Assembly (NCBI RefSeq): GCF_946221515.1 | Contig: NZ_CAMJVK010000036.1 | Span: 1-14,994 of the forward strand | Direction: 5' to 3' | Length of the DNA stretch: 14,994 bases | Source of the DNA: an uncultured Fenollaria sp. | GTDB taxonomy: Bacteria; Bacillota; Clostridia; Tissierellales; Peptoniphilaceae | Shown here: positions 1 to 7,535 of the stretch, in pieces | Layout: each line of letters starts with the position of its first letter | Numbering within the stretch: the first letter of the stretch is position 1 | The notes under the pieces: generated by a model | Told to the model about the DNA's origin: nothing | Database searches by the model: none | What the model saw: only the letters and a program-made list of their open reading frames with translations | Translations under genes and position numbers: made by a program

Positions 1-29
1 TCCCATTATGTGCCGTTTTTCATAAGTAA

Positions 30-58
30 TTTATCCCCGCATATACGAGGTGGGTCCG
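30..58 (+). CRISPR. Possible single degenerate type I-E-like CRISPR repeat
   Basis: A 28-29 nt stretch has the architecture of a type I-E repeat: a T-rich start, a CCCCGC arm, a four-base ATAT loop, a decayed right arm (ACGAGG where GCGGGG would be perfect) and a GTCC(G) end close to the usual GTGATCC. Two G-to-A changes in the right arm explain most of the imperfect pairing. Decay concentrated in the 3' half is typical of the last repeat of an array, and in this orientation the array would lie to the left, outside the window. No clear second copy is seen about 61 bases downstream. With one copy only, chance resemblance cannot be excluded. Confidence 0.33.
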
Positions 59-213
59 TTGTCTACAATATCTAATGTCCACTTAAGGCATATTATCAAT
101 TGTAAAACGTCACAGTCCCATATTATTATTGTCGGTTAAATTAATATGAAAAGCGGTCACTACAGGATATCTTAACTATATTATATAGCAAACGCATTTA
201 AAATGCAAGGAAA

Positions 214-1110
214 TTAGATAAATTTTTTAGAAAAATTTATTATATCAGCGTGGTCATTCACTTCATAGTGCCTCTCCTCATTAGTCCTCGGGTCCTTAAA
301 ACTTATTTCAAATGAGTGAAGGAGCTGCCTATCGACTCCCTCATAAGTCTTTTCGTTGTATAGTGTGTCGCCTACTATAGGAAAGCCTAAGTAGGCTAGG
401 TGCAGCCTTATCTGATGCGTCCTACCAGTAATGAGCTCCGCTTCGACTATGGAGTGTTTTTCGCCGCTTATAACTTTCTTGAATATGGTTTTCGCGTAAT
501 CACCATCGCCATCGTCACAGATCATCTTCTTAATGTGATCATTCTCGTCGGTCTTGATATTTTTCTCAACAACAATCTCATCATAAGGAAAAGATCCATC
601 AACTACAGCATGATACTTTTTTCTAAAGCTGCCATCTTCCATCTGCTGCATTAGATTGTAGTGGGCAAATGGATTTTTAGCGACCACCATAAGCCCCGTC
701 GTGTTCATGTCAAGTCTATTGACAAGGCGAACGCGCCTTTTAAGGCCACGCGACTGAAATAAATTGATCAGTGCATTATAAAGAGTGTTGCCTTGATTGT
801 TCTTCGTCTCATGAACGAGGATGTTTTTCTCTTTGTTGATGACCATGTAGTCAATGGTCTCGTCAACTATATCGATATCGCTGCTAAAGTCATCAGCTTG
901 AGTCTCCTCTGCGGGCATATGTATCCTTAAGACCTCGTCCTTAATGATCGGCAGGTCCTTGCGTCTAAACTCTTCATTTACATATATGTCTTTATTTAAG
1001 TAGCTTCGTCTAAAAAGTCTTTTTGATATTTTGAGTTCATCTATCATTTCACCCATCTTGTCATAAGACCTCTTAGCGACAAAGCTCACATTGTATTCAT
1101 CGTTAATCAC
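214..1110 (-). CDS. RluA-family 23S rRNA/tRNA pseudouridine synthase
   Basis: A 298-residue enzyme that isomerises specific uridines in structured RNA to pseudouridine. Residues about 15-66 look like an S4-type RNA-binding segment. The catalytic domain follows, with the family motif NRLDMNTTGL at 131-140; D134 is the expected catalytic aspartate, and NRLD replaces the commoner HRLD. The second hallmark is GRTHQIRLHLAYLGFPIVGD at 229-248. The target base cannot be read from sequence, so RluD, YhcT and YjbO-like roles all remain possible. The start is GTG at 1108-1110, preceded on the minus strand by AGGTGAT at optimal spacing; a nearby ATG is out of frame. It is divergent from NAD kinase. No convincing terminator is visible left of its stop. 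Confidence 0.93.
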   Translation of the reverse strand: MINDEYNVSFVAKRSYDKMGEMIDELKISKRLFRRSYLNKDIYVNEEFRRKDLPIIKDEVLRIHMPAEETQADDFSSDIDIVDETIDYMVINKEKNILVHETKNNQGNTLYNALINLFQSRGLKRRVRLVNRLDMNTTGLMVVAKNPFAHYNLMQQMEDGSFRKKYHAVVDGSFPYDEIVVEKNIKTDENDHIKKMICDDGDGDYAKTIFKKVISGEKHSIVEAELITGRTHQIRLHLAYLGFPIVGDTLYNEKTYEGVDRQLLHSFEISFKDPRTNEERHYEVNDHADIINFSKKFI

Positions 1111-1126
1111 TTTATCACCTAAATAA

Positions 1127-1155
1127 ATTATAATATATTTTTCTAGCTTTTACAA
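1127..1155 (-). promoter_or_regulatory. Sigma-A-type promoter for the pseudouridine synthase
   Basis: Read on the minus strand, TTGTAA (1150-1155) and TATAAT (1127-1132) are separated by exactly 17 bases, just upstream of the AGGTGAT ribosome binding site and GTG start. The -10 box is perfect and the -35 box matches 4 of 6. Confidence 0.6.
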
Positions 1156-1172
1156 GTAGATGGCTTAAGTCA

Positions 1173-1201
1173 TTGAAAAATTACTCTATTTGTTGTATAA
1201 T
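1173..1201 (+). promoter_or_regulatory. Sigma-A-type promoter for nadK operon
   Basis: TTGAAA (1173-1178), a 17-base spacer and a perfect TATAAT (1196-1201) lie 24 bases before the nadK start. Together with the minus-strand promoter they form a compact divergent promoter pair in the 114-bp gap. Confidence 0.75.
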
Positions 1202-1224
1202 TAATAATTATAAGAGGTGAAGAA

Positions 1225-2028
1225 ATGAGTGAGAGAATTATAAATATACTAGCAAAAGATGATGAGCTTAGTAAAAAGATCTTGCTTGAGCTTGAAGAAA
1301 AGCTTGATGCGCGCGGCTTTGTTACTACTAGAGACTTTAGTAATGAGGCTGAACTTTCCATCGTTATAGGTGGAGACGGATCCTTCTTAAGAAGTGTTCA
1401 TGAAAATGATTTTCCTGAAGTGCCTTTTGTCGGTTTCAATACAGGCCACTTAGGTTTCTTTCAAGAGCTTTCTATTGATGACGTCGATAAATTTGTCGAA
1501 AGCTATATAAAAAGGGACTTTAAACAAGAGTCACTACACTTAATCGAGACAAGCGTTCATTACGAAGGCGGCGAGTCAAAACTATATTCAGTTAATGAAA
1601 TGGTTGTTAAAGCAAACAAATCAAAGGCCGTTGAACTCGATGTATTTATCAATTCTGATTACTTGGAAAGATTTTTTGGCGACGGGCTTATAGTCTCAAC
1701 ACCAGCTGGCAGCACAGCATATAACTACTCAGTCAGAGGCAGCGTAGTGCATCCAAAGCTTGAGTGTATTCAAATGACTCCGCTCGCACCCATTAACTCA
1801 AAAGCTTTTAGGTCTTTACAAAACTCAATCATCGTTCCACCAAACTTTATTATAAGATTCGAGCCAAAGAAGAGATATGAAGGAGAGATCATACTTCTTA
1901 ACGATGGCGAAGAACGTATCTTCAGAAACGTCACTAGCTTAGAGATAAACCTAAGCTACAAGAAGATATATAGGATAGTATTTTCAAAGAATATTTACTG
2001 GAATAATCTAAAAGATAAATTTTTATAG
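1225..2028 (+). CDS. nadK: NAD kinase
   Basis: Phosphorylates NAD to NADP in the cytoplasm, setting the NADPH supply for biosynthesis and redox defence. The 267-residue length is typical of Gram-positive NadK. Diagnostic motifs are present in order: GGDG at 49-52 (D51 the expected catalytic aspartate), FNTGHLGFF at 71-79, the NE pair at 124-125 and DGLIVSTPAGSTAY at 153-166, followed by VVHP and TPLAP. One departure is SVRGSVVHP where many homologues have a glycine pair (GGPIVHP-like). The ATG is preceded by AGGTGAAG. The PHP phosphatase gene begins 9 bases after the stop, so the two are probably co-transcribed from the TTGAAA/TATAAT promoter. Confidence 0.96.
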   Translation: MSERIINILAKDDELSKKILLELEEKLDARGFVTTRDFSNEAELSIVIGGDGSFLRSVHENDFPEVPFVGFNTGHLGFFQELSIDDVDKFVESYIKRDFKQESLHLIETSVHYEGGESKLYSVNEMVVKANKSKAVELDVFINSDYLERFFGDGLIVSTPAGSTAYNYSVRGSVVHPKLECIQMTPLAPINSKAFRSLQNSIIVPPNFIIRFEPKKRYEGEIILLNDGEERIFRNVTSLEINLSYKKIYRIVFSKNIYWNNLKDKFL

Positions 2029-2037
2029 GAGGCATAG

Positions 2038-2838
2038 ATGTACGATTTTCATTTGCATTCAAATTTTTCAGTTGACTGCAAGGTCCCACCGGAGGACATG
2101 GTCAAAGAGGCTATAAAGATGGGTTTGAAAGCTATATGCTTTACTGATCACATAGACCTTTCACTTGACCAAGACAAAAGTAAAAACTTCCTTTTTAATA
2201 TTGAGGACTATATAAAAGAGATAAACAAATTAAAATACACATATATTAATGAGATAGAAGTCTTAAAAGGAGCTGAGTTTGGTCTTCAACTTGGTTTAAT
2301 AGATGAATATGATGAGCTAAGCAAAAACCCTTTTGATTTCATTTTATGCTCAATTCACAGTATCGATGGCGAAAGAATTTTCTCGAAAGAGAAGAGCTTT
2401 GAAAGTGATTACGAAAGAGGTCAAGTACGCTACTATACAGAGCTATTAGAAGTAGTGAAACGCTTTGACAGCTTCGACTCAGTCGCACACATAGACTTTA
2501 TCGACAGGTATTACAAATTCAAAGACATCGACTATGAATTTTCTGATGCGGCTAAGGAGCTTGTTTACGAGATAATAAAGGTACTAGTAGATAAGGGTAA
2601 GGCACTTGAGATAAATACAGCTGCACTTCGCTATGATATGAATAGCTTTCATCCACAAGATGAGATACTTGATATGTATAAGTCCTTAGGAGGCGAGCTA
2701 ATCACAGTTGGTTCAGACGCTCACTATGCCGAAGACCTTGCTTATGGCATAAAGGACGCGGAAAAGTATCTTAAGGAAAAAGGCTTTAAGTACTTATATA
2801 TTTATAAGAAGAGAAGGCCATATCCAATACATTTGTGA
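2038..2838 (+). CDS. PHP-domain phosphoesterase, histidinol-phosphatase (HisJ/HisK) family
   Basis: A 266-residue PHP-family metal-dependent phosphatase. The metal-ligand set of the family is visible: HLH at 5-7, TDH with H38, E80 in KGAE, H107 in CSIHS, H151, E191 in EINT, and D227/H229 in GSDAH. Homologues of this size dephosphorylate histidinol phosphate, the penultimate step of histidine synthesis, but no other his gene is in the window, so the true substrate may be another phosphomonoester. The start ATG follows a GGAGG site and lies 9 bases after nadK, indicating an operon. No clear intrinsic terminator follows before the ABC transporter promoter. The family call is secure; the substrate is an inference. 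Confidence 0.87.
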   Translation: MYDFHLHSNFSVDCKVPPEDMVKEAIKMGLKAICFTDHIDLSLDQDKSKNFLFNIEDYIKEINKLKYTYINEIEVLKGAEFGLQLGLIDEYDELSKNPFDFILCSIHSIDGERIFSKEKSFESDYERGQVRYYTELLEVVKRFDSFDSVAHIDFIDRYYKFKDIDYEFSDAAKELVYEIIKVLVDKGKALEINTAALRYDMNSFHPQDEILDMYKSLGGELITVGSDAHYAEDLAYGIKDAEKYLKEKGFKYLYIYKKRRPYPIHL

Positions 2839-2857
2839 TAATTAATAAAAAACATTA

Positions 2858-2889
2858 ATCACTCCTTGATTATTTTGTCAAGGAGTGAT
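2858..2889. promoter_or_regulatory. 32-bp perfect palindrome, putative repressor operator of bmrCD
   Basis: Two perfect 12-bp arms (ATCACTCCTTGA at 2858-2869 and its complement TCAAGGAGTGAT at 2878-2889) are separated by 8 bases. The dyad spans the -35 box, the whole spacer and the first base of the -10 box of the promoter below, so a bound dimer would block polymerase. No T-run follows on the plus strand, which argues against a terminator. MarR, PadR or TetR-type regulators are plausible binders, but no regulator gene is in the window. Confidence 0.6.
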
Positions 2890-2894
2890 ACAAT
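2866..2894 (+). promoter_or_regulatory. Promoter of the ABC exporter pair
   Basis: TTGATT (2866-2871), 17-base spacer, TACAAT (2889-2894). Transcription would start near 2901, leaving a leader of about 28 bases that contains the AAGGAGGAG ribosome binding site. It is embedded in the palindrome. Confidence 0.6.
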
Positions 2895-2928
2895 ATTTAG
2901 TAACACGAAACATTTAAGGAGGAGAGCT

Positions 2929-4689
2929 ATGTTTAAATCTTTAAAACCTCTTTTAAAATATTTTAGAAAGTACAAAGTTCAGTATATTTTAGGTATATTA
3001 TTCTTGCTGTTTATTGATATTGTTCAGCTTTATATACCACAAATACTTAAGTACTTCGCAAACGACTATCAAAGGGGAGTTCTAACTATGGCTTCGGCGA
3101 CTAAGTATGCTATACTAACCATAGTAACTGGACTGATGGTTGCTGTTGCGAGATATTTTTGGAGAAACTTTATTATTGGTAACTCGATGAGAGTTGATTA
3201 TGATTTGAGAAAAGATTTCTTTTGGAAACTCACAAGTCTTTCTCAAAATTTTTTTAATACGCACAAGACAGGTGACTTAATGAGTCTTGCAACTAACGAT
3301 ATCAACGCTGTTAGGATGACTCTTGGTCAAGGCATCATCATGTTTATTGACTCAACATTCTTACTTATACTAAACCTTGTTATGATGATAAAAACAACAA
3401 ATGTTTTGTTTGCATCAAAAGTTTTATTCACTATACCACTAATTATACTCATAGTAATGAGGTTTGGTGGTGTTATTCATTCACGCTTCAAAGCTGTTCA
3501 AGCGCAATATGGTAAGATTACTGACAGAGCTCAAGAAAACTTCTCAGGGATCAGAATCATAAAAGCCTTTGGACAAGAAGAAGAGAACGCAAAATTATTC
3601 AGAGAAGATAATCAAGATTATTATAATAAAAATATTGAATTAGCAAAATTACAAAGCTTTTTCAATCCATTCATTCATGTACTAAGCAATATTAGTTACA
3701 TGCTACTTTTATTCTTCGGAGCAAAAGAAGTTATGGCGGGCACTATGCTTCTAGGTGATTTCATTGCATTTAACGCTTACTTAGGACTTATGATGTGGCC
3801 AGCAAGAGCACTTGGCATGGTTATAGTCTTCATGCAAAGAGGCGCCGCGTCCATGGATAGATTGACAAATATATTCAAGACAGAGCCAGAAATTGTTGAC
3901 AGAGAAGGCGCTATTGACTTAGATGAAATAAAAGGCAATATTGAATTTAAAAACGTTTCATTTAAATATGCACCTGAGCTGCCATATGCACTTAAAGACA
4001 TAAGCTTTAAGATAGAGCCAGGTAAGACACTTGCCATACTAGGCAGAACTGGTAGCGGCAAGTCAAGTATAGTTAACGTACTTCTTAGACTTTATGATAT
4101 AAATGAAGGTGAGATACTTGTTGATGGTCATGAAGTTAAGGACGTAACACTTAATTCCTTAAGAGAAAATATCTCTTATGTGCCGCAAGATGACTTTTTA
4201 TTCTCAAAAACTGTTAAGGAAAATATTGAGTTTCACTATGAGCATGAGCTTGATGACGAGACTATAGAAAAGTACGCGAAGATAGCTGGCGTCTACGATG
4301 ACATTATCGAGTTTAAAGATGGTTTCGACACTATCTTAGGCGAAAGAGGCGTAACTCTATCTGGCGGACAAAAGCAAAGAGTATCTATTGCGAGAGCCTT
4401 GGCAAAGGAAAAGAACGTTTTAATCATGGACGACTCTCTATCTGCTGTAGATACACAAACTGAAGAAGAGATACTAAAAAATCTTAACACAGACGAAGCG
4501 GATGTTTCAAAAATCATCATTTCACATAGAGTTTCGACTATAAAAGATGCTGATGAAATACTATTTATTGAGGATGGAGCTATAGTTGAAAGAGGTACAC
4601 ACGATGAGCTTGTTTCACTTGGAGGAAGATACAATAAATTATACGAAGATCAATTACTAGAGCAAAAGATAAATAGAGGTGATGAGTAA
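2929..4689 (+). CDS. bmrC: Heterodimeric multidrug ABC exporter, BmrC/YheI-like subunit with degenerate ATP site
   Basis: A half-transporter of 586 residues: six membrane helices (about 15-310) fused to an ATPase domain. Walker A is GRTGSGKS at 372-379, the Q-loop glutamine Q420, the signature LSGGQ at 477-481 and the switch histidine H533. The Walker B sequence VLIMDD at 497-502 has Asp502 where the catalytic glutamate should be, the hallmark of the degenerate-site subunit of heterodimeric exporters. The length matches B. subtilis BmrC closely. The ATG at 2929 follows AAGGAGGAG; a TTG at 2866 would extend the frame by 21 codons but lies inside the promoter palindrome and has no ribosome site. 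The downstream partner overlaps by one base. Probable role is drug or lipid-like substrate efflux. Confidence 0.92.
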   Translation: MFKSLKPLLKYFRKYKVQYILGILFLLFIDIVQLYIPQILKYFANDYQRGVLTMASATKYAILTIVTGLMVAVARYFWRNFIIGNSMRVDYDLRKDFFWKLTSLSQNFFNTHKTGDLMSLATNDINAVRMTLGQGIIMFIDSTFLLILNLVMMIKTTNVLFASKVLFTIPLIILIVMRFGGVIHSRFKAVQAQYGKITDRAQENFSGIRIIKAFGQEEENAKLFREDNQDYYNKNIELAKLQSFFNPFIHVLSNISYMLLLFFGAKEVMAGTMLLGDFIAFNAYLGLMMWPARALGMVIVFMQRGAASMDRLTNIFKTEPEIVDREGAIDLDEIKGNIEFKNVSFKYAPELPYALKDISFKIEPGKTLAILGRTGSGKSSIVNVLLRLYDINEGEILVDGHEVKDVTLNSLRENISYVPQDDFLFSKTVKENIEFHYEHELDDETIEKYAKIAGVYDDIIEFKDGFDTILGERGVTLSGGQKQRVSIARALAKEKNVLIMDDSLSAVDTQTEEEILKNLNTDEADVSKIIISHRVSTIKDADEILFIEDGAIVERGTHDELVSLGGRYNKLYEDQLLEQKINRGDE

Positions 4690-6713
4690 TGGAAAGAAAC
4701 ATAGACGATATTAATTATCAAAGCAAAAACTCTAAAAACACCTTTAGAAGGATGCTCTCGTATGCAAGGCCATATACATTCCAGCTTATATTAACCTTCC
4801 TCATGATAGTCGTGTTAACAGGCTTAGCGCTTGTAAGCCCTTATCTAATCAAGGTTGCCATAGATGAGCACATACAAGTCGAAAACATCAAGATGTATGA
4901 GTACCCAGCTGCCAATGAGCACACTTTGAGCGTTACACGTACTAAAGACAATATGAAAGATGGCATAGACTACTTCATTAGAGAAACTGATCTTAGTAAT
5001 GAAGAAAAAGCTCAATACGAAGGCAAAGGAGCCTATCACCTAAAAGAAGAAGATGGCAGAGCCTTTCTATATAAATCAGGTGACGAGACAAAGAGCCCTG
5101 CATATGAAGTGCCAATGTCTGAGTATAAGGCATATAGAGACAAAGACTTTAAAGCCATAAACAAATTAAGCTTATACTTTTTAATAACAATAATATTAAC
5201 TTTTGTTCTTGACTATTTACAAACGATGTCCATCACTATAGCATCGCAAAAGATGATTTATAGCATGAGAACTGAAGTTTATGACCATATCATATCAAGG
5301 TCTCTAAGCTTTTTCGATAGAAACGCAATAGGCAGACTAACCACAAGGCTAACTAATGATATAGAGGCAATCAGCGAAATGTATTCAGACGTTATGATAA
5401 CTTTGTTTAAAGACATCTTCATGCTTGCTGGCATCATGATTTTTATGCTGTCAATGGACTTAAAGCTAAGTTTACTAAGCTTTATAACGCTGCCATTTAT
5501 ATTTGCGATTTCAATATTCTTTAGAGGCAAGATCAGAAAGATACTTGCACTATCAAGAAAGAAATTATCGCTAATAAACTCAAAACTAAGCGAAAACATC
5601 TCAGGTATGAGGCTAATCCATATCTTTGGTAAAGAAAATAAAATTAACAGAGAGTTTGATGAAGCAAATGCTGACTACAGAAACACTATGCTTAGAAGGG
5701 TAAAGATATTCTCAATATATAGACCATCGATAGACATCATTAGAAACGTAGCCATCGCGAGCCTTATCTATTTCGGCGCGAAAGAAGTTTTGAATGAGAC
5801 CATGTATTTTGGTATGCTATACCTTTTCATTGACTACTTAAAGAAATTCTTTATGCCAATCATGGACCTTACAGAAAAGTATAACATAACTCAATCGGCT
5901 ATGGTTTCAGCTGAGAGGGTCTTTGCGATACTTGATGATGATAGCGAAATTAAAAATCCTGAAAATCCACTTCCATTTGATGACATTCAAGGTGAAATCG
6001 AGTTTAGAAACGTTAGCTTCAGCTATATTGAAGGCGAGCCAGTTCTTAAAAACATCTCATTTAAGATTAAGAAAGGCGAATCGGTTGCCCTTGTTGGACC
6101 AACTGGTTCGGGTAAGACGTCTATCATATCACTATTAACAAGATTCTATGAGATAGATGAAGGTGAGATACTAATCGACGGCATAAACATAAACGACGTT
6201 AGAAAAGAAGATCTAAGGAAGAATATAGGAGTCGTTCTTCAAGACGTATTTTTATTCTCGGGAACTATAAGAGACAATATCAAGCTGAATAAAGATATAT
6301 CGGACGAAGAAATAATTAAGATATCGAAGTATGTAAACGCTGATTCATTTATACAAAAACTACCAGGCAAATATGATGAACCCGTTATGGAGAGGGCATC
6401 GACCTTATCATCAGGCCAAAGGCAGCTATTAAGTTTTGCGAGAACACTTGTTTATGAACCGAAGATACTTGTACTTGATGAGGCAACAGCAAACATCGAT
6501 ACAGAGACAGAGCTATTGATTCAAGACGCAGTGAAGAAACTTATCAATGGAAGAACGTCCATCGCCATAGCGCATAGGCTATCAACTATACAACACGTTG
6601 ATAAGATACTAGTTATTAAGAACGGTACAATCAGAGAAGAGGGTACACATCAAGAGCTTCTTGATAAGAAGGGTCTTTACTACGACTTATATAGACTTCA
6701 ATATGACAAATAA
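4689..6713 (+). CDS. bmrD: Heterodimeric multidrug ABC exporter, BmrD/YheH-like subunit with catalytic ATP site and extracellular domain
   Basis: Partner half-transporter of 674 residues. Helix 1 (about 32-55) and helix 2 (about 158-178) are separated by a hydrophilic insert of about 95 residues, matching the extracellular domain known for BmrD. The ATPase domain has Walker A GPTGSGKT at 470-477, Q518, Walker B ILVLDE at 593-598 with the catalytic Glu598, and H629. Its signature is LSSGQ (573-577) rather than LSGGQ. In the heterodimer this signature faces the degenerate Walker B of the partner, while the intact E598 site pairs with the partner's LSGGQ, so exactly one ATP site should be fully active. 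The start overlaps the bmrC stop as TAATG behind AGAGGTGAT, implying translational coupling and equal expression. Confidence 0.93.
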   Translation: MERNIDDINYQSKNSKNTFRRMLSYARPYTFQLILTFLMIVVLTGLALVSPYLIKVAIDEHIQVENIKMYEYPAANEHTLSVTRTKDNMKDGIDYFIRETDLSNEEKAQYEGKGAYHLKEEDGRAFLYKSGDETKSPAYEVPMSEYKAYRDKDFKAINKLSLYFLITIILTFVLDYLQTMSITIASQKMIYSMRTEVYDHIISRSLSFFDRNAIGRLTTRLTNDIEAISEMYSDVMITLFKDIFMLAGIMIFMLSMDLKLSLLSFITLPFIFAISIFFRGKIRKILALSRKKLSLINSKLSENISGMRLIHIFGKENKINREFDEANADYRNTMLRRVKIFSIYRPSIDIIRNVAIASLIYFGAKEVLNETMYFGMLYLFIDYLKKFFMPIMDLTEKYNITQSAMVSAERVFAILDDDSEIKNPENPLPFDDIQGEIEFRNVSFSYIEGEPVLKNISFKIKKGESVALVGPTGSGKTSIISLLTRFYEIDEGEILIDGININDVRKEDLRKNIGVVLQDVFLFSGTIRDNIKLNKDISDEEIIKISKYVNADSFIQKLPGKYDEPVMERASTLSSGQRQLLSFARTLVYEPKILVLDEATANIDTETELLIQDAVKKLINGRTSIAIAHRLSTIQHVDKILVIKNGTIREEGTHQELLDKKGLYYDLYRLQYDK

Positions 6714-6738
6714 TATATAAGATATATGATATATATAG

Positions 6739-6778
6739 AAGAAAAACTAATTTATTACGATTAGTTTTTCTTTTTTTT
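6739..6778 (+). terminator. Intrinsic terminator after bmrCD
   Basis: A 13-bp stem (AAGAAAAACTAAT at 6739-6751 with its complement at 6760-6772), 8-base loop and an uninterrupted T-run to 6778. It ends the exporter operon 26 bases after the bmrD stop. Confidence 0.93.
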
Positions 6779-6787
6779 AATGTTTAT

Positions 6788-6813
6788 GTTTTATTACTTC
6801 ACTTAGTGGGTAT
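6788..6813 (+). promoter_or_regulatory. Sigma-B-like stress promoter of the YtxH cassette
   Basis: GTTTTA (6788-6793) and GGGTAT (6808-6813) are 14 bases apart. This matches the general-stress sigma-B consensus GTTTAA-N12-15-GGGTAT at 5/6 and 6/6 with correct spacing, while no good TTGACA/TATAAT pair lies in the gap. B. subtilis ytxGHJ, which encodes the same families, is a sigma-B target, making the match functionally plausible. It sits between a strong terminator and the ribosome site. Confidence 0.55.
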
Positions 6814-6850
6814 ATACTTAATAGTAAAAAATAAAAAAAGGAGTGATATT

Positions 6851-7300
6851 ATGGGATTATTTGATTTCATATCAGCAAAAGCTAGAGAAGAGGAAAGAAA
6901 AGAAAGAATGAAGAACGCTGGCAACATTGCCATGGGTACTTTATTAGGATTAGCAGCAGGTGCTGCAGCAAGCTATCTATTTGCACCAAGAAGCGGTGAA
7001 GAAACTAGAGAAATGATAGCTAAGAAGAGCAAAGAAACTTATAATGACATGAAAGACGGCATAGCAAATGCAACTCAAAGAGCTAAAGAATTAGGACAAA
7101 GTGCTATGGAAAAAGCTAAAGAATTTAAGGATGAAGCAGCACAAAGAGCTGAAGAACTTAAAGAAGAAGCAGAAGACAAAGCAAAAGAACTAAAAGACAA
7201 AGCTGAAGATAAGGTTATCGATGCTAAAAAAGAAGTAGAAAAGAAAGCTAATGACGTTAAAAAGGATGTAGAAAAAGAAGTAGAAAAGGCTAAGAAATAG
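6851..7300 (+). CDS. YtxH-domain protein with long 11-residue-repeat helical tail
   Basis: A 149-residue protein. Residues about 22-50 fit the YtxH domain: a short glycine/alanine-rich hydrophobic segment (about 24-44) ending in LFAPRSGEETRE. The rest (about 60-149) is a highly charged Lys/Glu/Ala helix. From residue 93 it can be written as consecutive 11-mers such as KDEAAQRAEEL, KEEAEDKAKEL and KDKAEDKVIDA, resembling LEA group 3 or apolipoprotein-like amphipathic helices. YtxH proteins are general-stress proteins of unclear function; membrane association or surface coating is an inference. The ATG at 6851 follows AAGGAGTGAT; an upstream in-frame GTG at 6806 overlaps the promoter and is less likely. 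It is followed by two genes at 8-base spacings. Confidence 0.82.
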   Translation: MGLFDFISAKAREEERKERMKNAGNIAMGTLLGLAAGAAASYLFAPRSGEETREMIAKKSKETYNDMKDGIANATQRAKELGQSAMEKAKEFKDEAAQRAEELKEEAEDKAKELKDKAEDKVIDAKKEVEKKANDVKKDVEKEVEKAKK

Positions 7301-7308
7301 GTGATAAG

Positions 7309-7527
7309 ATGGGCATAGATTTTGATAAAATCAAAGACGAAGCAGCTAAAAAAGCTAACGAACTAAAAGACGAAGCAGCTAAAAAAGCTGATGAATTAGA
7401 ACGCGAAGCAAACAAAAAGATTGACGAAGCTAAAGACGCTGCTGAAAAGACAAAAGACGAAGCAGTTAAAAAGGCTAATGAAATTAAAGAGGACGTAGAA
7501 AACGCAGTTAAGAATATCGGGAAATAG
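7309..7527 (+). CDS. Small Lys/Glu/Ala-rich 11-mer-repeat (LEA-like) protein
   Basis: A 72-residue protein that is almost entirely one predicted amphipathic helix with no cysteine, tryptophan or proline. It reads as 11-residue units: KDEAAKKANEL, KDEAAKKADEL, EREANKKIDEA, KDAAEKTKDEA and so on. The first two units are encoded by a near-perfect 33-nt tandem repeat. The repeats closely resemble the tail of the preceding YtxH-like protein, suggesting origin by partial duplication without the hydrophobic domain. AGGTGAT overlaps the previous stop and precedes the ATG. Its function is unknown; by analogy with LEA proteins it could protect membranes or proteins under stress, which is inference only. 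Confidence 0.78.
   Translation: MGIDFDKIKDEAAKKANELKDEAAKKADELEREANKKIDEAKDAAEKTKDEAVKKANEIKEDVENAVKNIGK
7333..7398 (+). repeat. Two tandem 33-nt coding repeats
   Basis: Copies at 7333-7365 and 7366-7398 are identical over their first 24 bases and differ only at three positions near the end. Each encodes one 11-residue helical unit (KDEAAKKANEL and KDEAAKKADEL). A diverged third match starts at 7453. Confidence 0.9.
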
Positions 7528-7535
7528 GTGATTTA

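Noticed and set aside
91..120. Second CRISPR repeat about 61 bases after the first
   Set aside because: Only TTATC and GTCC fragments match; the hairpin arms are absent.
176..206. Small AT-rich palindromes (CTATATTATATAG, GCATTTAAAATGC) as terminator of the minus-strand pseudouridine synthase
   Set aside because: Stems are short and AT-rich with no following T-run on the minus strand, so I do not call a terminator.
2835..2862. Short GTG mini-ORF (7 codons) and competing AT-rich inverted repeat before the palindrome, as a possible attenuation leader like BmrB
   Set aside because: No ribosome site precedes the GTG, the pairing is only 5+4 bp with a bulge, and the exporter promoter lies downstream of it.
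2858..2889. Palindrome read as a terminator of the nadK operon
   Set aside because: No T-run follows on the plus strand, and it coincides with -35 and -10 boxes spaced at 17 bases.
2866..2928. TTG-initiated N-terminal extension of BmrC
   Set aside because: It falls within the promoter palindrome, and the ATG at 2929 has a near-ideal AAGGAGGAG site and a normal family N-terminus.
7333..7398. 33-nt direct repeats as a CRISPR array
   Set aside because: They are contiguous without spacers and lie in frame within a coding region.
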